From contig CANCCJ010000159.1 of the NCBI GenBank assembly GCA_947374535.1, positions 1 to 5,905 on the forward strand: a DNA stretch of 5,905 nt. The letters run 5' to 3'. The DNA is from Comamonadaceae bacterium. GTDB taxonomy: Bacteria > Pseudomonadota > Gammaproteobacteria > Burkholderiales > Burkholderiaceae. This document shows, in pieces, positions 1-5,905 of this stretch; position 1 is the first letter of the stretch, and the number at the start of each line of letters is the position of its first letter. Made by a program: the position numbers and the translations under genes. The notes under the pieces were generated by a model. It worked only from the letters and a program-made list of their open reading frames with translations, searched no databases and had not been told where the DNA came from.

Positions 1-1151
1 ATCAGCGCCCAGGGGTCCAACGCCAGCACCACCGCACACACGCTCAGCCAAACCTGGCTGATGGGCCAGCGCAAGCCGCCCCCACGCAACAGCGTGACCA
101 CACCCAACATCCACACCGTGCGCTGCGCAGGCACGCCCCAGCCGGTGAACACCGCATACGCGAGTGCCACCAGTACGGCACACGCGCTGGCAGCGATGGG
201 CGCGGGCAGCCACAAGCTCCAAGGTTTGCGAGGCGACCACACATCACTGTGCCGCCACAACCAACCCATGCCCAACGCTGCAAGCCACGCCAAACCCGTG
301 ATGTGCAAACCCGAAATCGCCATCAAATGCGCTACACCTGTGGCACGGAACACATCCCAATCAGCGCGTTCAATCGCAGCTTGGTCGCCAACCAACAAGG
401 CTGCCACGAGGCCCGCCATGGCACGGTCTTGGACTCGGGCATCGATCGCGCGACGCACCTGCTGGCGCAGTCGCTCCACGGGGTGCGAGCCTGCATGGCC
501 CAGCCATTGGGGTGGTGCATCTTTGGCGCTGTTGCGCACATAGCCTGTGGCTTGCAAGCCCTGCTCCCACAGCCACAACTCGTAGTCAAAGCCATGTGGA
601 TTGATGTGACCATGCGGCGCTTTGAGGCGCACCGCCAACTGCCAGCGGTCCCCAGGGCGCAAATCGGTGGGAGGTGCTTGCCGCTTGTCGTCTTGACCGC
701 CGGACCTGTGAAGTCGATCGCCATACCAACCCAGCAACAACTGGGGCGGCAACTGCACAAGTGCGCCATCCGTGTGACGGGCAGACTCGACCTCAAACCG
801 AAACCGCGCACTGTCTTCCATGCGTTGCGGCAAATTGGCCACAATGCCGATCACCTGCAAGGTGCGGCTTTCGAGTGCGGGGTTTAGAGCACTTTGCATG
901 TAGTGGCTGGCACGCGCGCCCACTTGGGCAAAAGCCAAGGTGCAAGCCAACGCCAACCAAATACCCGCTTCCCAAACAGTGCCAGCGGACATACGCGGGG
1001 CTAAAGCATTTGAAACGCGCAGCCACACTAGGCTAGCCGCCACGATGACCAAACCCCAATACAGCTCACCCGCCCATAGCTGCGCCTGCTGCAACTGCAA
1101 AGCTGTGCCCGCGATCCAGCCCAAGGCTAAAGGTGTGATGACAGAAAACAT
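1..1151 (-). CDS. comEC: ComEC/Rec2-family DNA internalization channel, N-terminal part (cut by left window edge)
   Basis: Inner-membrane channel that carries single-stranded DNA into the cytoplasm during natural transformation. The reading frame is open to the left edge, giving 383 complete codons, about half of a usual 750-850 residue ComEC. What is seen: hydrophobic segments at about residues 5-20, 29-46 and 60-80. A soluble DUF4131/OB-fold-like region follows (about 95-205) with the typical stretch PGDRW (166-170) and NPHGFDYELWLWEQG. The Competence domain then starts with the family hallmark HLMAISGLHITGL (275-287) and continues to the signature GWGVPAQRTVWM (337-348) between membrane segments. 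The catalytic-like C-terminal metallo-beta-lactamase domain, if present, is outside the window. I chose the ATG at 1149-1151, preceded by a weak GAGG only two bases away. In-frame GTG codons at 1181 and 1196 are alternatives; the frame is closed by TGA at 1197-1199. No frameshift or stop is seen. Family assignment is very secure, the start less so. Confidence 0.95.
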   Translation of the reverse strand, partial: MFSVITPLALGWIAGTALQLQQAQLWAGELYWGLVIVAASLVWLRVSNALAPRMSAGTVWEAGIWLALACTLAFAQVGARASHYMQSALNPALESRTLQVIGIVANLPQRMEDSARFRFEVESARHTDGALVQLPPQLLLGWYGDRLHRSGGQDDKRQAPPTDLRPGDRWQLAVRLKAPHGHINPHGFDYELWLWEQGLQATGYVRNSAKDAPPQWLGHAGSHPVERLRQQVRRAIDARVQDRAMAGLVAALLVGDQAAIERADWDVFRATGVAHLMAISGLHITGLAWLAALGMGWLWRHSDVWSPRKPWSLWLPAPIAASACAVLVALAYAVFTGWGVPAQRTVWMLGVVTLLRGGGLRWPISQVWLSVCAVVLALDPWAL

Positions 1152-1205
1152 GGCCTCATGTTCGGCCCAACGCAGCGGCACAGGGGCAATGCCCACTCAC
1201 AAGTT

Positions 1206-1237
1206 AAAAAGCCCCAACCGTTAGGCAGGGGCTTTTT
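1206..1237 (-). terminator. Rho-independent terminator after the adhesin-E-like gene
   Basis: A perfect 10-bp inverted repeat: AAAAAGCCCC (1206-1215) pairs with GGGGCTTTTT (1228-1237) around a 12-base loop. Read on the minus strand it gives a GC-rich stem core followed by a run of five T, 27 bases past the stop codon of the adhesin-E-like gene, as expected for an intrinsic terminator. The A-run on the other side makes it symmetric, so it could also stop plus-strand transcripts. It separates this gene from the co-directional comEC, whose chosen start is 55 bases further on, suggesting that comEC is expressed from its own promoter or by readthrough. Confidence 0.8.
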
Positions 1238-1264
1238 GCATCCAAGAGGGTTGTCGGCTGAGCT

Positions 1265-1696
1265 TTAACCCGAAGCGGCTTTAGAACCGCCGCACACTTC
1301 TTTCTTCAAAGCTGCCAAGTAGGTATTGGGGCGAATTGGGTATTCGCGTGGGCGCCACTCATGCACATCGTCAGCGGAGACCTCTTTGCCCTTACCCATT
1401 TGCTTGTCAAAGTAGCTCACAGACAGACGCACCACCGTGTCGTTCTTGCAGAACATGCGCACGCGCAACATCATCGACTTGTAGTTTTCGCCGGTGGGCG
1501 TTTTGTCACCCTTAGGCAAATCGGTCAACACCCACGCGTAACGCGAGACGTGTACGGGCATGACCGCTTCTTTGTCAAAGTAATAGGTGGCTTCATCGTC
1601 CTTCACCAACTCGCTCCATTCCGCAGAAGCAGGCGTCGCCCAAGCCAGGAGGCTAGTCAACACGAAAGCAACAACAGAAAAATGGCGTGAAGGCAT
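1265..1696 (-). CDS. Small exported protein, surface-adhesin protein E-like
   Basis: Predicted 143-residue secreted or periplasmic protein. A clear Sec signal peptide is seen: basic start MPSRHF, hydrophobic core FSVVAFVLTSLLAWA, and cleavage site ASA at about residue 25, leaving a mature protein of about 118 residues beginning EWSEL. The mature part has the pattern of the surface-adhesin protein E family: an opening Trp, then ATYYFD (36-41), a basic/aromatic segment ending in AWVLTDLP (54-61), a YKSMMLRVRMFC strand (72-83) and a C-terminal Cys. The two Cys (83 and 135) may form a disulfide. Family members are widespread in Betaproteobacteria as uncharacterised small exported proteins; one was described as an adhesin, but function here is unproven. 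An in-frame ATG at 1721-1723 would lengthen the signal n-region by nine residues, and another at 1781-1783 gives 172 residues. No good ribosome binding site favours any of them; 1696 gives the most canonical signal peptide. The gene is divergent from the transglutaminase/DUF2126 gene. Confidence 0.68.
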   Translation of the reverse strand: MPSRHFSVVAFVLTSLLAWATPASAEWSELVKDDEATYYFDKEAVMPVHVSRYAWVLTDLPKGDKTPTGENYKSMMLRVRMFCKNDTVVRLSVSYFDKQMGKGKEVSADDVHEWRPREYPIRPNTYLAALKKEVCGGSKAASG

Positions 1697-1750
1697 GGTG
1701 GGTATGAAAGATAAAACTGACATGCCTAGGGTATCGGCGGGGCTGCAGGA

Positions 1751-1774
1751 AACTTGAGCCAAAACTTGCGCCAA
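1751..1774. repeat. Tandem 12-bp direct repeat in divergent intergenic region
   Basis: AACTTGAGCCAA (1751-1762) is followed without a gap by AACTTGCGCCAA (1763-1774), an 11 of 12 match. It lies 55-78 bases upstream of the chosen start of the adhesin-E-like gene and 68-91 bases upstream of the transglutaminase/DUF2126 gene. It could be a paired regulator site or a chance duplication; no known operator is recognised. Confidence 0.6.
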
Positions 1775-1820
1775 CCCATGCACCTAAATGCGCACCGCTT
1801 TGGCGCATCCGGCTTGGCGC
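1756..1820. promoter_or_regulatory. Candidate regulatory region with symmetric TTGGCGC heptamers between divergent genes
   Basis: Four related heptamers are seen. TTGGCGC occurs on the plus strand at 1800-1806 and 1814-1820; its complement GCGCCAA is at 1768-1774 and the variant GAGCCAA at 1756-1762. The inner pair forms an 8-bp inverted repeat (TGCGCCAA 1767-1774, TTGGCGCA 1800-1807). A further inverted repeat, ATGCGC (1788-1793) and GCGCAT (1803-1808), overlaps it. Position between two divergent genes suggests a shared operator, but no sigma-70 promoter with good spacing could be placed on either strand. The regulatory role is inference only. Confidence 0.35.
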
Positions 1821-1841
1821 GTGTTTTGCTAGTTGTAATTC

Positions 1842-4800
1842 ATGTCTATCCATGCCGCCCTCCACCACGTCACCCAGTACAGCTACGACCGATTGGTTGA
1901 GTTAGGCCCGCAGGTCATTCGCCTGCGCCCTGCCCCGCACTGCCGCAGCAATGTCATTTCGTATTCGCTCAAGGTCGAGCCCGAGCACTTCATCAACTGG
2001 CAGCAAGACCCATTCGCCAACTACCAAGCGCGCTTGGTGTTTCACGAAAAGACGACCGAGTTCAAAGTCACGGTGGACTTGGTGGTCGAAATGGCGGTGT
2101 ACAACCCGTTTGACTTCTTCTTAGAGCCCCATGCCGAGAAGTTTCCCTTCGCTTACGGTGTGGCCTCGGCCCAAGAGTTGGCCCCCTACTTGGTGACCAA
2201 CCGCTTCACGCCCAATTTCAAACATTACTTCAAAAGCATCGACTTCAAGGCCTTGAAGCGCGAGCCCATTCGCACCATCGACTTTCTGGTGGAAATCAAC
2301 CGCAAGCTGCACGAAGACATTGCGTACACCATTCGCATGGAACCCGGTGTGCAAACGCCGGAAGAAACGCTGACCTTGCGCAGCGGCTCGTGCCGCGATA
2401 GCGCATGGCTGCTGGTGAACTTGCTGCGCCACTGTGGCTTGGCCGCGCGCTTTGCCTCTGGCTATTTGATTCAACTCGCGCCCGATGTGAAGTCGCTCGA
2501 CGGCCCCAGCGGCACCGAGGTGGACTTCACCGACTTGCACGCGTGGTGCGAGGTGTACCTGCCCGGCGCGGGCTGGATTGGCCTAGACCCCACGTCTGGC
2601 TTGCTCGCAGGCGAAGGCCACATCCCACTGGCTTGCACACCTCAGCCCTCCAGCGCAGCACCGATTGAAGGCTTGGTGGACGAAGCCGAAGTGGAGTTTG
2701 GCCATGAAATGAAGGTCACCCGCGTGCTGGAGTCCCCCCGCGTGACCAAGCCCTACAGCGAAGACGAATGGATGGAGGTGCTGGCCTTGGGTGACGAGGT
2801 GGACCGCCGACTGGTGGAAGGCGATGTGCGGTTGACCATGGGTGGCGAGCCCACATTCGTCACCGTGCACGACCGCGACGCACCAGAATGGAACACCGAT
2901 GCACTGGGCCCGACCAAACGCGGTTTTGCCACCGAATTGGTGCACAAGTTGCGGGCCGAATATGGCGATGGCGGTTTCTTGCATTTTGGACAAGGCAAGT
3001 GGTACCCGGGCGAACAGCTGCCGCGCTGGGCGCTGGGCATTTACTGGCGCACCGACGGGCACCCTTGCTGGCATAACCCCGATTTGTTTGCAGACGAGCG
3101 CGTGCCCAGCCAGTACACCACCGAAGACGCACAGCGCTTCACCCAAACCCTCGCCCACAAACTGGGGCTGGACGACCAATACATCACCCCCGGCTATGAA
3201 GACACCTGGTACTACCTGTGGCGCGAACGCCGCTTGCCCGTCAACGTAGACCCGTTTGATGCCAAACTCGACGACGAGATGGAACGCGTGCGCCTGCGCC
3301 GCGTGTTTAGCCAAGGCCTCGACAAAACCGTGGGCTATGTGCTGCCCCTCAAAGCGAGTGAAGTGGCAGGTGGACCGCGCTGGAGCACCGGCCCTTGGTT
3401 TTTACGCGACGAGCGCATGTACCTCGTGCCCGGCGACTCGCCCATGGGCCTGCGCTTGCCACTGGACTCACTGCCGTGGGTCAGCCAAGCCGACTACCCC
3501 TACGCGATTGAGCAAGACCACTTTGCCGAACGCAAGCCCCTGCCCCACGCGGCGGCTTTGCGCACGCAGTACTCGCACCATGCGCGTCACACGCACTTTG
3601 AGCACAACACGGGCCACCACATCAACACGCATGTGGCGGGCGGCGGCCTCGCCCAAGGCGGCACCGTCGGTCTACAAACCGGCATGGGCCAAGACGGTTT
3701 TACCCCAGGCACCCCGCACCCCGTGCCAGCTAAAGATCAATCGGCGCATTGGATCACCCGCACCGCGATTTGCGTGGAAGTGCGTGACCCATCCCGTGCC
3801 AACGGCCCAGCCGTTGAGTTGAAGGCGATGGAGAACCCACAAGGGTTGATTTATGTCTTCATGCCGCCACTCGGTGACTTGGAAGACTACCTCGAACTGC
3901 TCAGCGCGATTGAAGCCACCGCCGAGGAGCTGGGCGTGCGCATTGTGTTGGAAGGCTACCCGCCCCCACGCGATGTGCGCCTGAAGGTGCTGCAAGTCAC
4001 GCCCGACCCCGGTGTGATTGAGGTCAACATCCATCCCGCCCACAACTGGCTGGAAATCGTGGACCACACCGAGTTCTTGTACAAGGCCGCGTTTGAGTCG
4101 CGCTTGTCGGCTGAGAAGTTCATGACCGATGGCCGCCACACGGGCACCGGCGGCGGCAACCACATTGTGATGGGCGGTGCCACACCTGCGGACAGCCCCT
4201 TCTTGCGTCGGCCTGAGTTGTTGGCCTCACTCATCTTGTATTGGCACAACCATCCCTCATTGAGCTATTTGTTCAGCGGTATGTTCATTGGCCCTACCAG
4301 CCAAGCCCCGCGTGTGGATGAAGCGCGCAATGACCAAATTTATGAACTCGAAATTGCGCTGGCAGAGATTCAAAAGAACCGCGAAAAGTTTGGTGCAGAC
4401 ATGCCCCCGTGGATCGTGGACCGCACGCTGCGTAACTTGTTGATCGACGTCACCGGCAACACCCACCGCAGCGAGTTTTGTATCGACAAACTCTATTCAC
4501 CCGACTCGTCTACCGGACGTTTGGGCTTGCTCGAACTCCGCGCCTTTGAAATGCCGCCGCACGAACGCATGAGCATCGTGCAGCAGCTCTTGCTGCGTGC
4601 GCTGGTGGCTCGCTTTTGGGAAACGCCCTACCAAGCCCCCGCCACCCGCTGGGGCACCGAGCTGCATGACCGCTTCTTGCTACCGCATTTCGTCAAGGCC
4701 GACTTTGACGATGTACTCACCGAGTTGGGCGACTGTGGCTTTCAGTTTGACCCCGCATGGTTTGCACCGCACTTTGAATTCCGTTTCCCCCGTGTGGGCG

Positions 4801-5336
4801 ACTTGCAAACGCTGGGCATCAACCTGACGCTACGCAACGCGTTGGAGCCTTGGCATGTCATGGGCGAAGAAGGCTCGAGCGGTGGCACGGTGCGCTATGT
4901 GGACTCGTCACTCGAGCGCATTGAGGTACATGTGAGCGGCTTGAACCCCAGCCGCCACACCCTCACCGTCAATGGCCGCCCCTTGCCGTTGCAACCCACA
5001 GGCACCGTAGGCGAGTATGTGGCGGGTGTGCGCTACCGCGCATGGGCGCCGTCGTCGGCCTTGCACCCCACCATTGGCGTGCATGTGCCGCTGACCTTTG
5101 ACATCGTGGACACCTGGATGAAGCGCTCGATCGGAGGCTGTCAGTACCACGTCGCGCACCCCGGAGGACGCAACTACGACAGCTTCCCCGTCAACGCCTA
5201 TGAGGCCGAAAGCCGCCGTCTGTCACGCTTTTTTCCGCTGGGTCACACGCCGGGCAAATTGGATGTGCCGCAAGCCACCGTGGGGGTGCCTGCCAGCAAA
5301 GAGTTCCCGTTCACGCTGGATTTGCGACGCGCCTAA
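1842..5336 (+). CDS. Transglutaminase-like cysteine protease fused to DUF2126 putative amidoligase
   Basis: A 1164-residue cytoplasmic protein with no signal peptide or membrane segment. Domains in order: bacterial transglutaminase N-terminal region (about 1-85, beginning ALHHVTQYSYD); transglutaminase core (about 145-255) with a complete papain-like triad, Cys184 in GSCRDSAW, His233 in DLHAW and Asp249 in LDPTSG; then DUF2126 (about 325-1140). DUF2126 landmarks include LTMGGEPTFV (331-340), GKWYPGEQLPRW (385-396), GYPPPRD (705-711), NIHPAHNW (729-736), GTGGGNHIVMGG (768-779), NDQIYELEIALAE (830-842), LELRAFEMPPHERM (897-910) and GGCQYHVAHPGGR (1098-1110). DUF2126 is classed as a glutamine-synthetase-fold COOH-NH2 ligase by comparative genomics; no reaction is proven here. 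Length and order match the usual fused form. Odd points: a His-rich then Gly-rich segment at about 560-625, and no visible Shine-Dalgarno before the ATG (upstream bases TAGTTGTAATTC). The ATG start is supported because conserved sequence begins at residue 5. It is followed by an ATP-grasp gene about 55 bases on, probably co-transcribed. Confidence 0.95.
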   Translation: MSIHAALHHVTQYSYDRLVELGPQVIRLRPAPHCRSNVISYSLKVEPEHFINWQQDPFANYQARLVFHEKTTEFKVTVDLVVEMAVYNPFDFFLEPHAEKFPFAYGVASAQELAPYLVTNRFTPNFKHYFKSIDFKALKREPIRTIDFLVEINRKLHEDIAYTIRMEPGVQTPEETLTLRSGSCRDSAWLLVNLLRHCGLAARFASGYLIQLAPDVKSLDGPSGTEVDFTDLHAWCEVYLPGAGWIGLDPTSGLLAGEGHIPLACTPQPSSAAPIEGLVDEAEVEFGHEMKVTRVLESPRVTKPYSEDEWMEVLALGDEVDRRLVEGDVRLTMGGEPTFVTVHDRDAPEWNTDALGPTKRGFATELVHKLRAEYGDGGFLHFGQGKWYPGEQLPRWALGIYWRTDGHPCWHNPDLFADERVPSQYTTEDAQRFTQTLAHKLGLDDQYITPGYEDTWYYLWRERRLPVNVDPFDAKLDDEMERVRLRRVFSQGLDKTVGYVLPLKASEVAGGPRWSTGPWFLRDERMYLVPGDSPMGLRLPLDSLPWVSQADYPYAIEQDHFAERKPLPHAAALRTQYSHHARHTHFEHNTGHHINTHVAGGGLAQGGTVGLQTGMGQDGFTPGTPHPVPAKDQSAHWITRTAICVEVRDPSRANGPAVELKAMENPQGLIYVFMPPLGDLEDYLELLSAIEATAEELGVRIVLEGYPPPRDVRLKVLQVTPDPGVIEVNIHPAHNWLEIVDHTEFLYKAAFESRLSAEKFMTDGRHTGTGGGNHIVMGGATPADSPFLRRPELLASLILYWHNHPSLSYLFSGMFIGPTSQAPRVDEARNDQIYELEIALAEIQKNREKFGADMPPWIVDRTLRNLLIDVTGNTHRSEFCIDKLYSPDSSTGRLGLLELRAFEMPPHERMSIVQQLLLRALVARFWETPYQAPATRWGTELHDRFLLPHFVKADFDDVLTELGDCGFQFDPAWFAPHFEFRFPRVGDLQTLGINLTLRNALEPWHVMGEEGSSGGTVRYVDSSLERIEVHVSGLNPSRHTLTVNGRPLPLQPTGTVGEYVAGVRYRAWAPSSALHPTIGVHVPLTFDIVDTWMKRSIGGCQYHVAHPGGRNYDSFPVNAYEAESRRLSRFFPLGHTPGKLDVPQATVGVPASKEFPFTLDLRRA
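3519..3716 (+). other. His-rich then Gly-rich low-complexity linker inside the DUF2126 protein
   Basis: Residues 560-625 of the fusion protein. Ten His occur between 560 and 597 (560, 569, 579, 580, 583, 585, 588, 592, 593, 597), including HARHTHFEH and GHHINTH. A Gly/Thr/Gln-rich run follows (about 599-624, GGGLAQGGTVG and onward). Conserved DUF2126 sequence flanks it on both sides (PWVSQADYPY before, WITRTAICVEVRDP after). This looks like a variable surface loop or linker, possibly metal-binding. Family alignments as I recall them are shorter and more variable here, but I cannot compare them directly. Confidence 0.6.
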
Positions 5337-5390
5337 ATACCTCGTTCAAACCATGACCAAACCCGAAGGCGGTGAGACAATGCAGCCACT
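5337..5390 (+). other. Short gap between amidoligase gene and ATP-grasp gene, no terminator
   Basis: No hairpin with a T-run is seen, so readthrough from the DUF2126 gene into the ATP-grasp gene is likely and the two probably form an operon. The gap holds a Shine-Dalgarno-like GGTGAG (5371-5376) placed three bases before an ATG at 5380-5382. That ATG opens only a 24-codon frame (33 codons if read from the ATG at 5353), ending at TGA 5452-5454, out of frame with the ATP-grasp protein. Confidence 0.5.
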
Positions 5391-5905
5391 GTGCAAAAGC
5401 CATCCTCGCCATCTTCAGCGTCTGTTGCTTCGCCACGTTTGGTTGACGTCGTGAAGGGCCTTGCACATCCCGCCGACAGCGGGCACTTTGATGAGCTGCA
5501 AGGTCAATGCGCGCCTGCGGCGGCGTCGGCCACAGCCAAAGCACTTGCGCAAGCGGCGCAGGCACAAGACCTGTCTTCGCCGTGGCGCATGTTTTTTGAA
5601 CAACTCGGCAGCACCGGCCTAGACGACCTCGACCGCCGCACCCAAACCTTAGCGCGCCAAGTGCGCGACAACGGCATCACCTACAACGTGTACGCCAGCC
5701 AAGGCGGTCCGCAGCGGCCTTGGGCCTTGGACCTGTTCCCCCTCATCCTCACGCCCGAGAGTTGGCAGCAAATTGAAGTGGGCGTGAAGCAACGCGCGCG
5801 TTTGCTCGAACGCGTGATGGCCGATGTGTATGGCCCACAGCAGCTGATTCGCGAAGCCATGATTCCCCCCGCGTTGGTGCAAGGCCATCCCGGTTATTTG
5901 CGCGC
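5391..5905 (+). CDS. Circularly permuted ATP-grasp protein, N-terminal part (cut by right window edge)
   Basis: The frame is open to the right edge, giving 171 codons of a protein that is usually about 470 residues alone or about 830-880 when fused to an alpha-E domain. Numbering from the GTG at 5391, the recognisable part starts at GHFDELQG (31-38) and runs through QVRDNGITYNVYA (90-102), PWALDLFPLILTPESW (110-125), GVKQRARLLERVMADVYGPQ (131-150) and ALVQGHPGYLR (161-171). These are hallmarks of the circularly permuted type 2 ATP-grasp family (DUF404/DUF407, COG2308). Nucleotide-binding residues lie mostly beyond the window. The family is predicted to make amide or peptide bonds using ATP and is typically next to transglutaminase-like and alpha-E proteins, as here. 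The start is uncertain: GTG 5391, TTG 5439 and GTG 5451 are all in frame after TGA 5373-5375. None has a well-spaced ribosome binding site. Codons between 5391 and 5450 are rich in A/T at third positions, unlike the rest, which favours the later start. Confidence 0.92.
   Translation, partial: MQKPSSPSSASVASPRLVDVVKGLAHPADSGHFDELQGQCAPAAASATAKALAQAAQAQDLSSPWRMFFEQLGSTGLDDLDRRTQTLARQVRDNGITYNVYASQGGPQRPWALDLFPLILTPESWQQIEVGVKQRARLLERVMADVYGPQQLIREAMIPPALVQGHPGYLR

Noticed and set aside
249..887. Plus-strand open frame of 212 codons
   Set aside because: It lies wholly antisense to comEC, whose translation matches the family from end to end; the product has no recognisable domain and irregular composition.
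1361..1690. Plus-strand open frame of 109 codons
   Set aside because: Antisense to the adhesin-E-like gene, which has a proper signal peptide and family pattern; the plus-strand product looks random.
1814..1839. Possible sigma-70 promoter, TTGGCG (1814-1819) with TGTAAT (1834-1839)
   Set aside because: The 14-base spacer is too short, and transcription would begin inside the first codons of the gene starting at 1842.
2583..3314. Minus-strand open frame of 243 codons
   Set aside because: It is opposite the conserved transglutaminase/DUF2126 coding sequence and results from GC-rich codon structure; rich in His, Gly, Ala and Val with no domain pattern.
3519..3632. His codon-rich stretch considered as a nucleotide repeat array
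   Set aside because: The CAC/CAT codons are irregularly spaced with no repeating unit at the DNA level; it is better described as protein low complexity.
5372..5446. GTG-started 24-residue hydrophobic peptide (core AKAILAIFSVCCFATFG) between the two plus-strand genes
   Set aside because: It resembles a membrane peptide, but it is very short, shares its bases with two other open frames, and nothing but hydrophobicity supports it.

Overview
The window looks like the chromosome of a GC-rich betaproteobacterium, most likely a freshwater-type member of the Comamonadaceae/Burkholderiales (Limnohabitans or Rhodoferax-like). This is inferred from the protein sequences, the codon choice and the Comamonadaceae-like ComEC and DUF2126 sequences. 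No rRNA or other taxonomic marker is present. I see no phage, insertion sequence, CRISPR array or tRNA.

Layout. Positions 1-1151, minus strand, hold the N-terminal 383 codons of a ComEC/Rec2 DNA-uptake channel; its C-terminal part lies beyond the left edge. A strong hairpin terminator follows at 1206-1237. Positions 1265-1696, minus strand, encode a small exported protein resembling the surface-adhesin protein E family. Positions 1697-1841 form a divergent intergenic region with a tandem 12-bp repeat and a symmetric cluster of TTGGCGC-type heptamers. Positions 1842-5336, plus strand, hold a 1164-residue fusion of a transglutaminase-like cysteine protease and a DUF2126 putative amidoligase. 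About 55 bases later, and continuing off the right edge, comes the N-terminus of a circularly permuted ATP-grasp protein.

How the genes fit together. The two plus-strand genes form the start of a widespread but poorly characterised cassette: a transglutaminase-like peptidase plus a glutamine-synthetase-fold ligase (DUF2126), next to a circularly permuted ATP-grasp ligase that usually carries or neighbours an alpha-E domain. Comparative genomics has linked such cassettes to making and trimming peptide or isopeptide bonds on an unknown substrate. The adhesin-E-like gene and comEC point the other way and are probably separate transcription units. The main open points are the unknown substrate of the cassette, a His/Gly-rich insertion inside the DUF2126 protein, the repeats between the divergent genes, and the uncertain start of the ATP-grasp gene.
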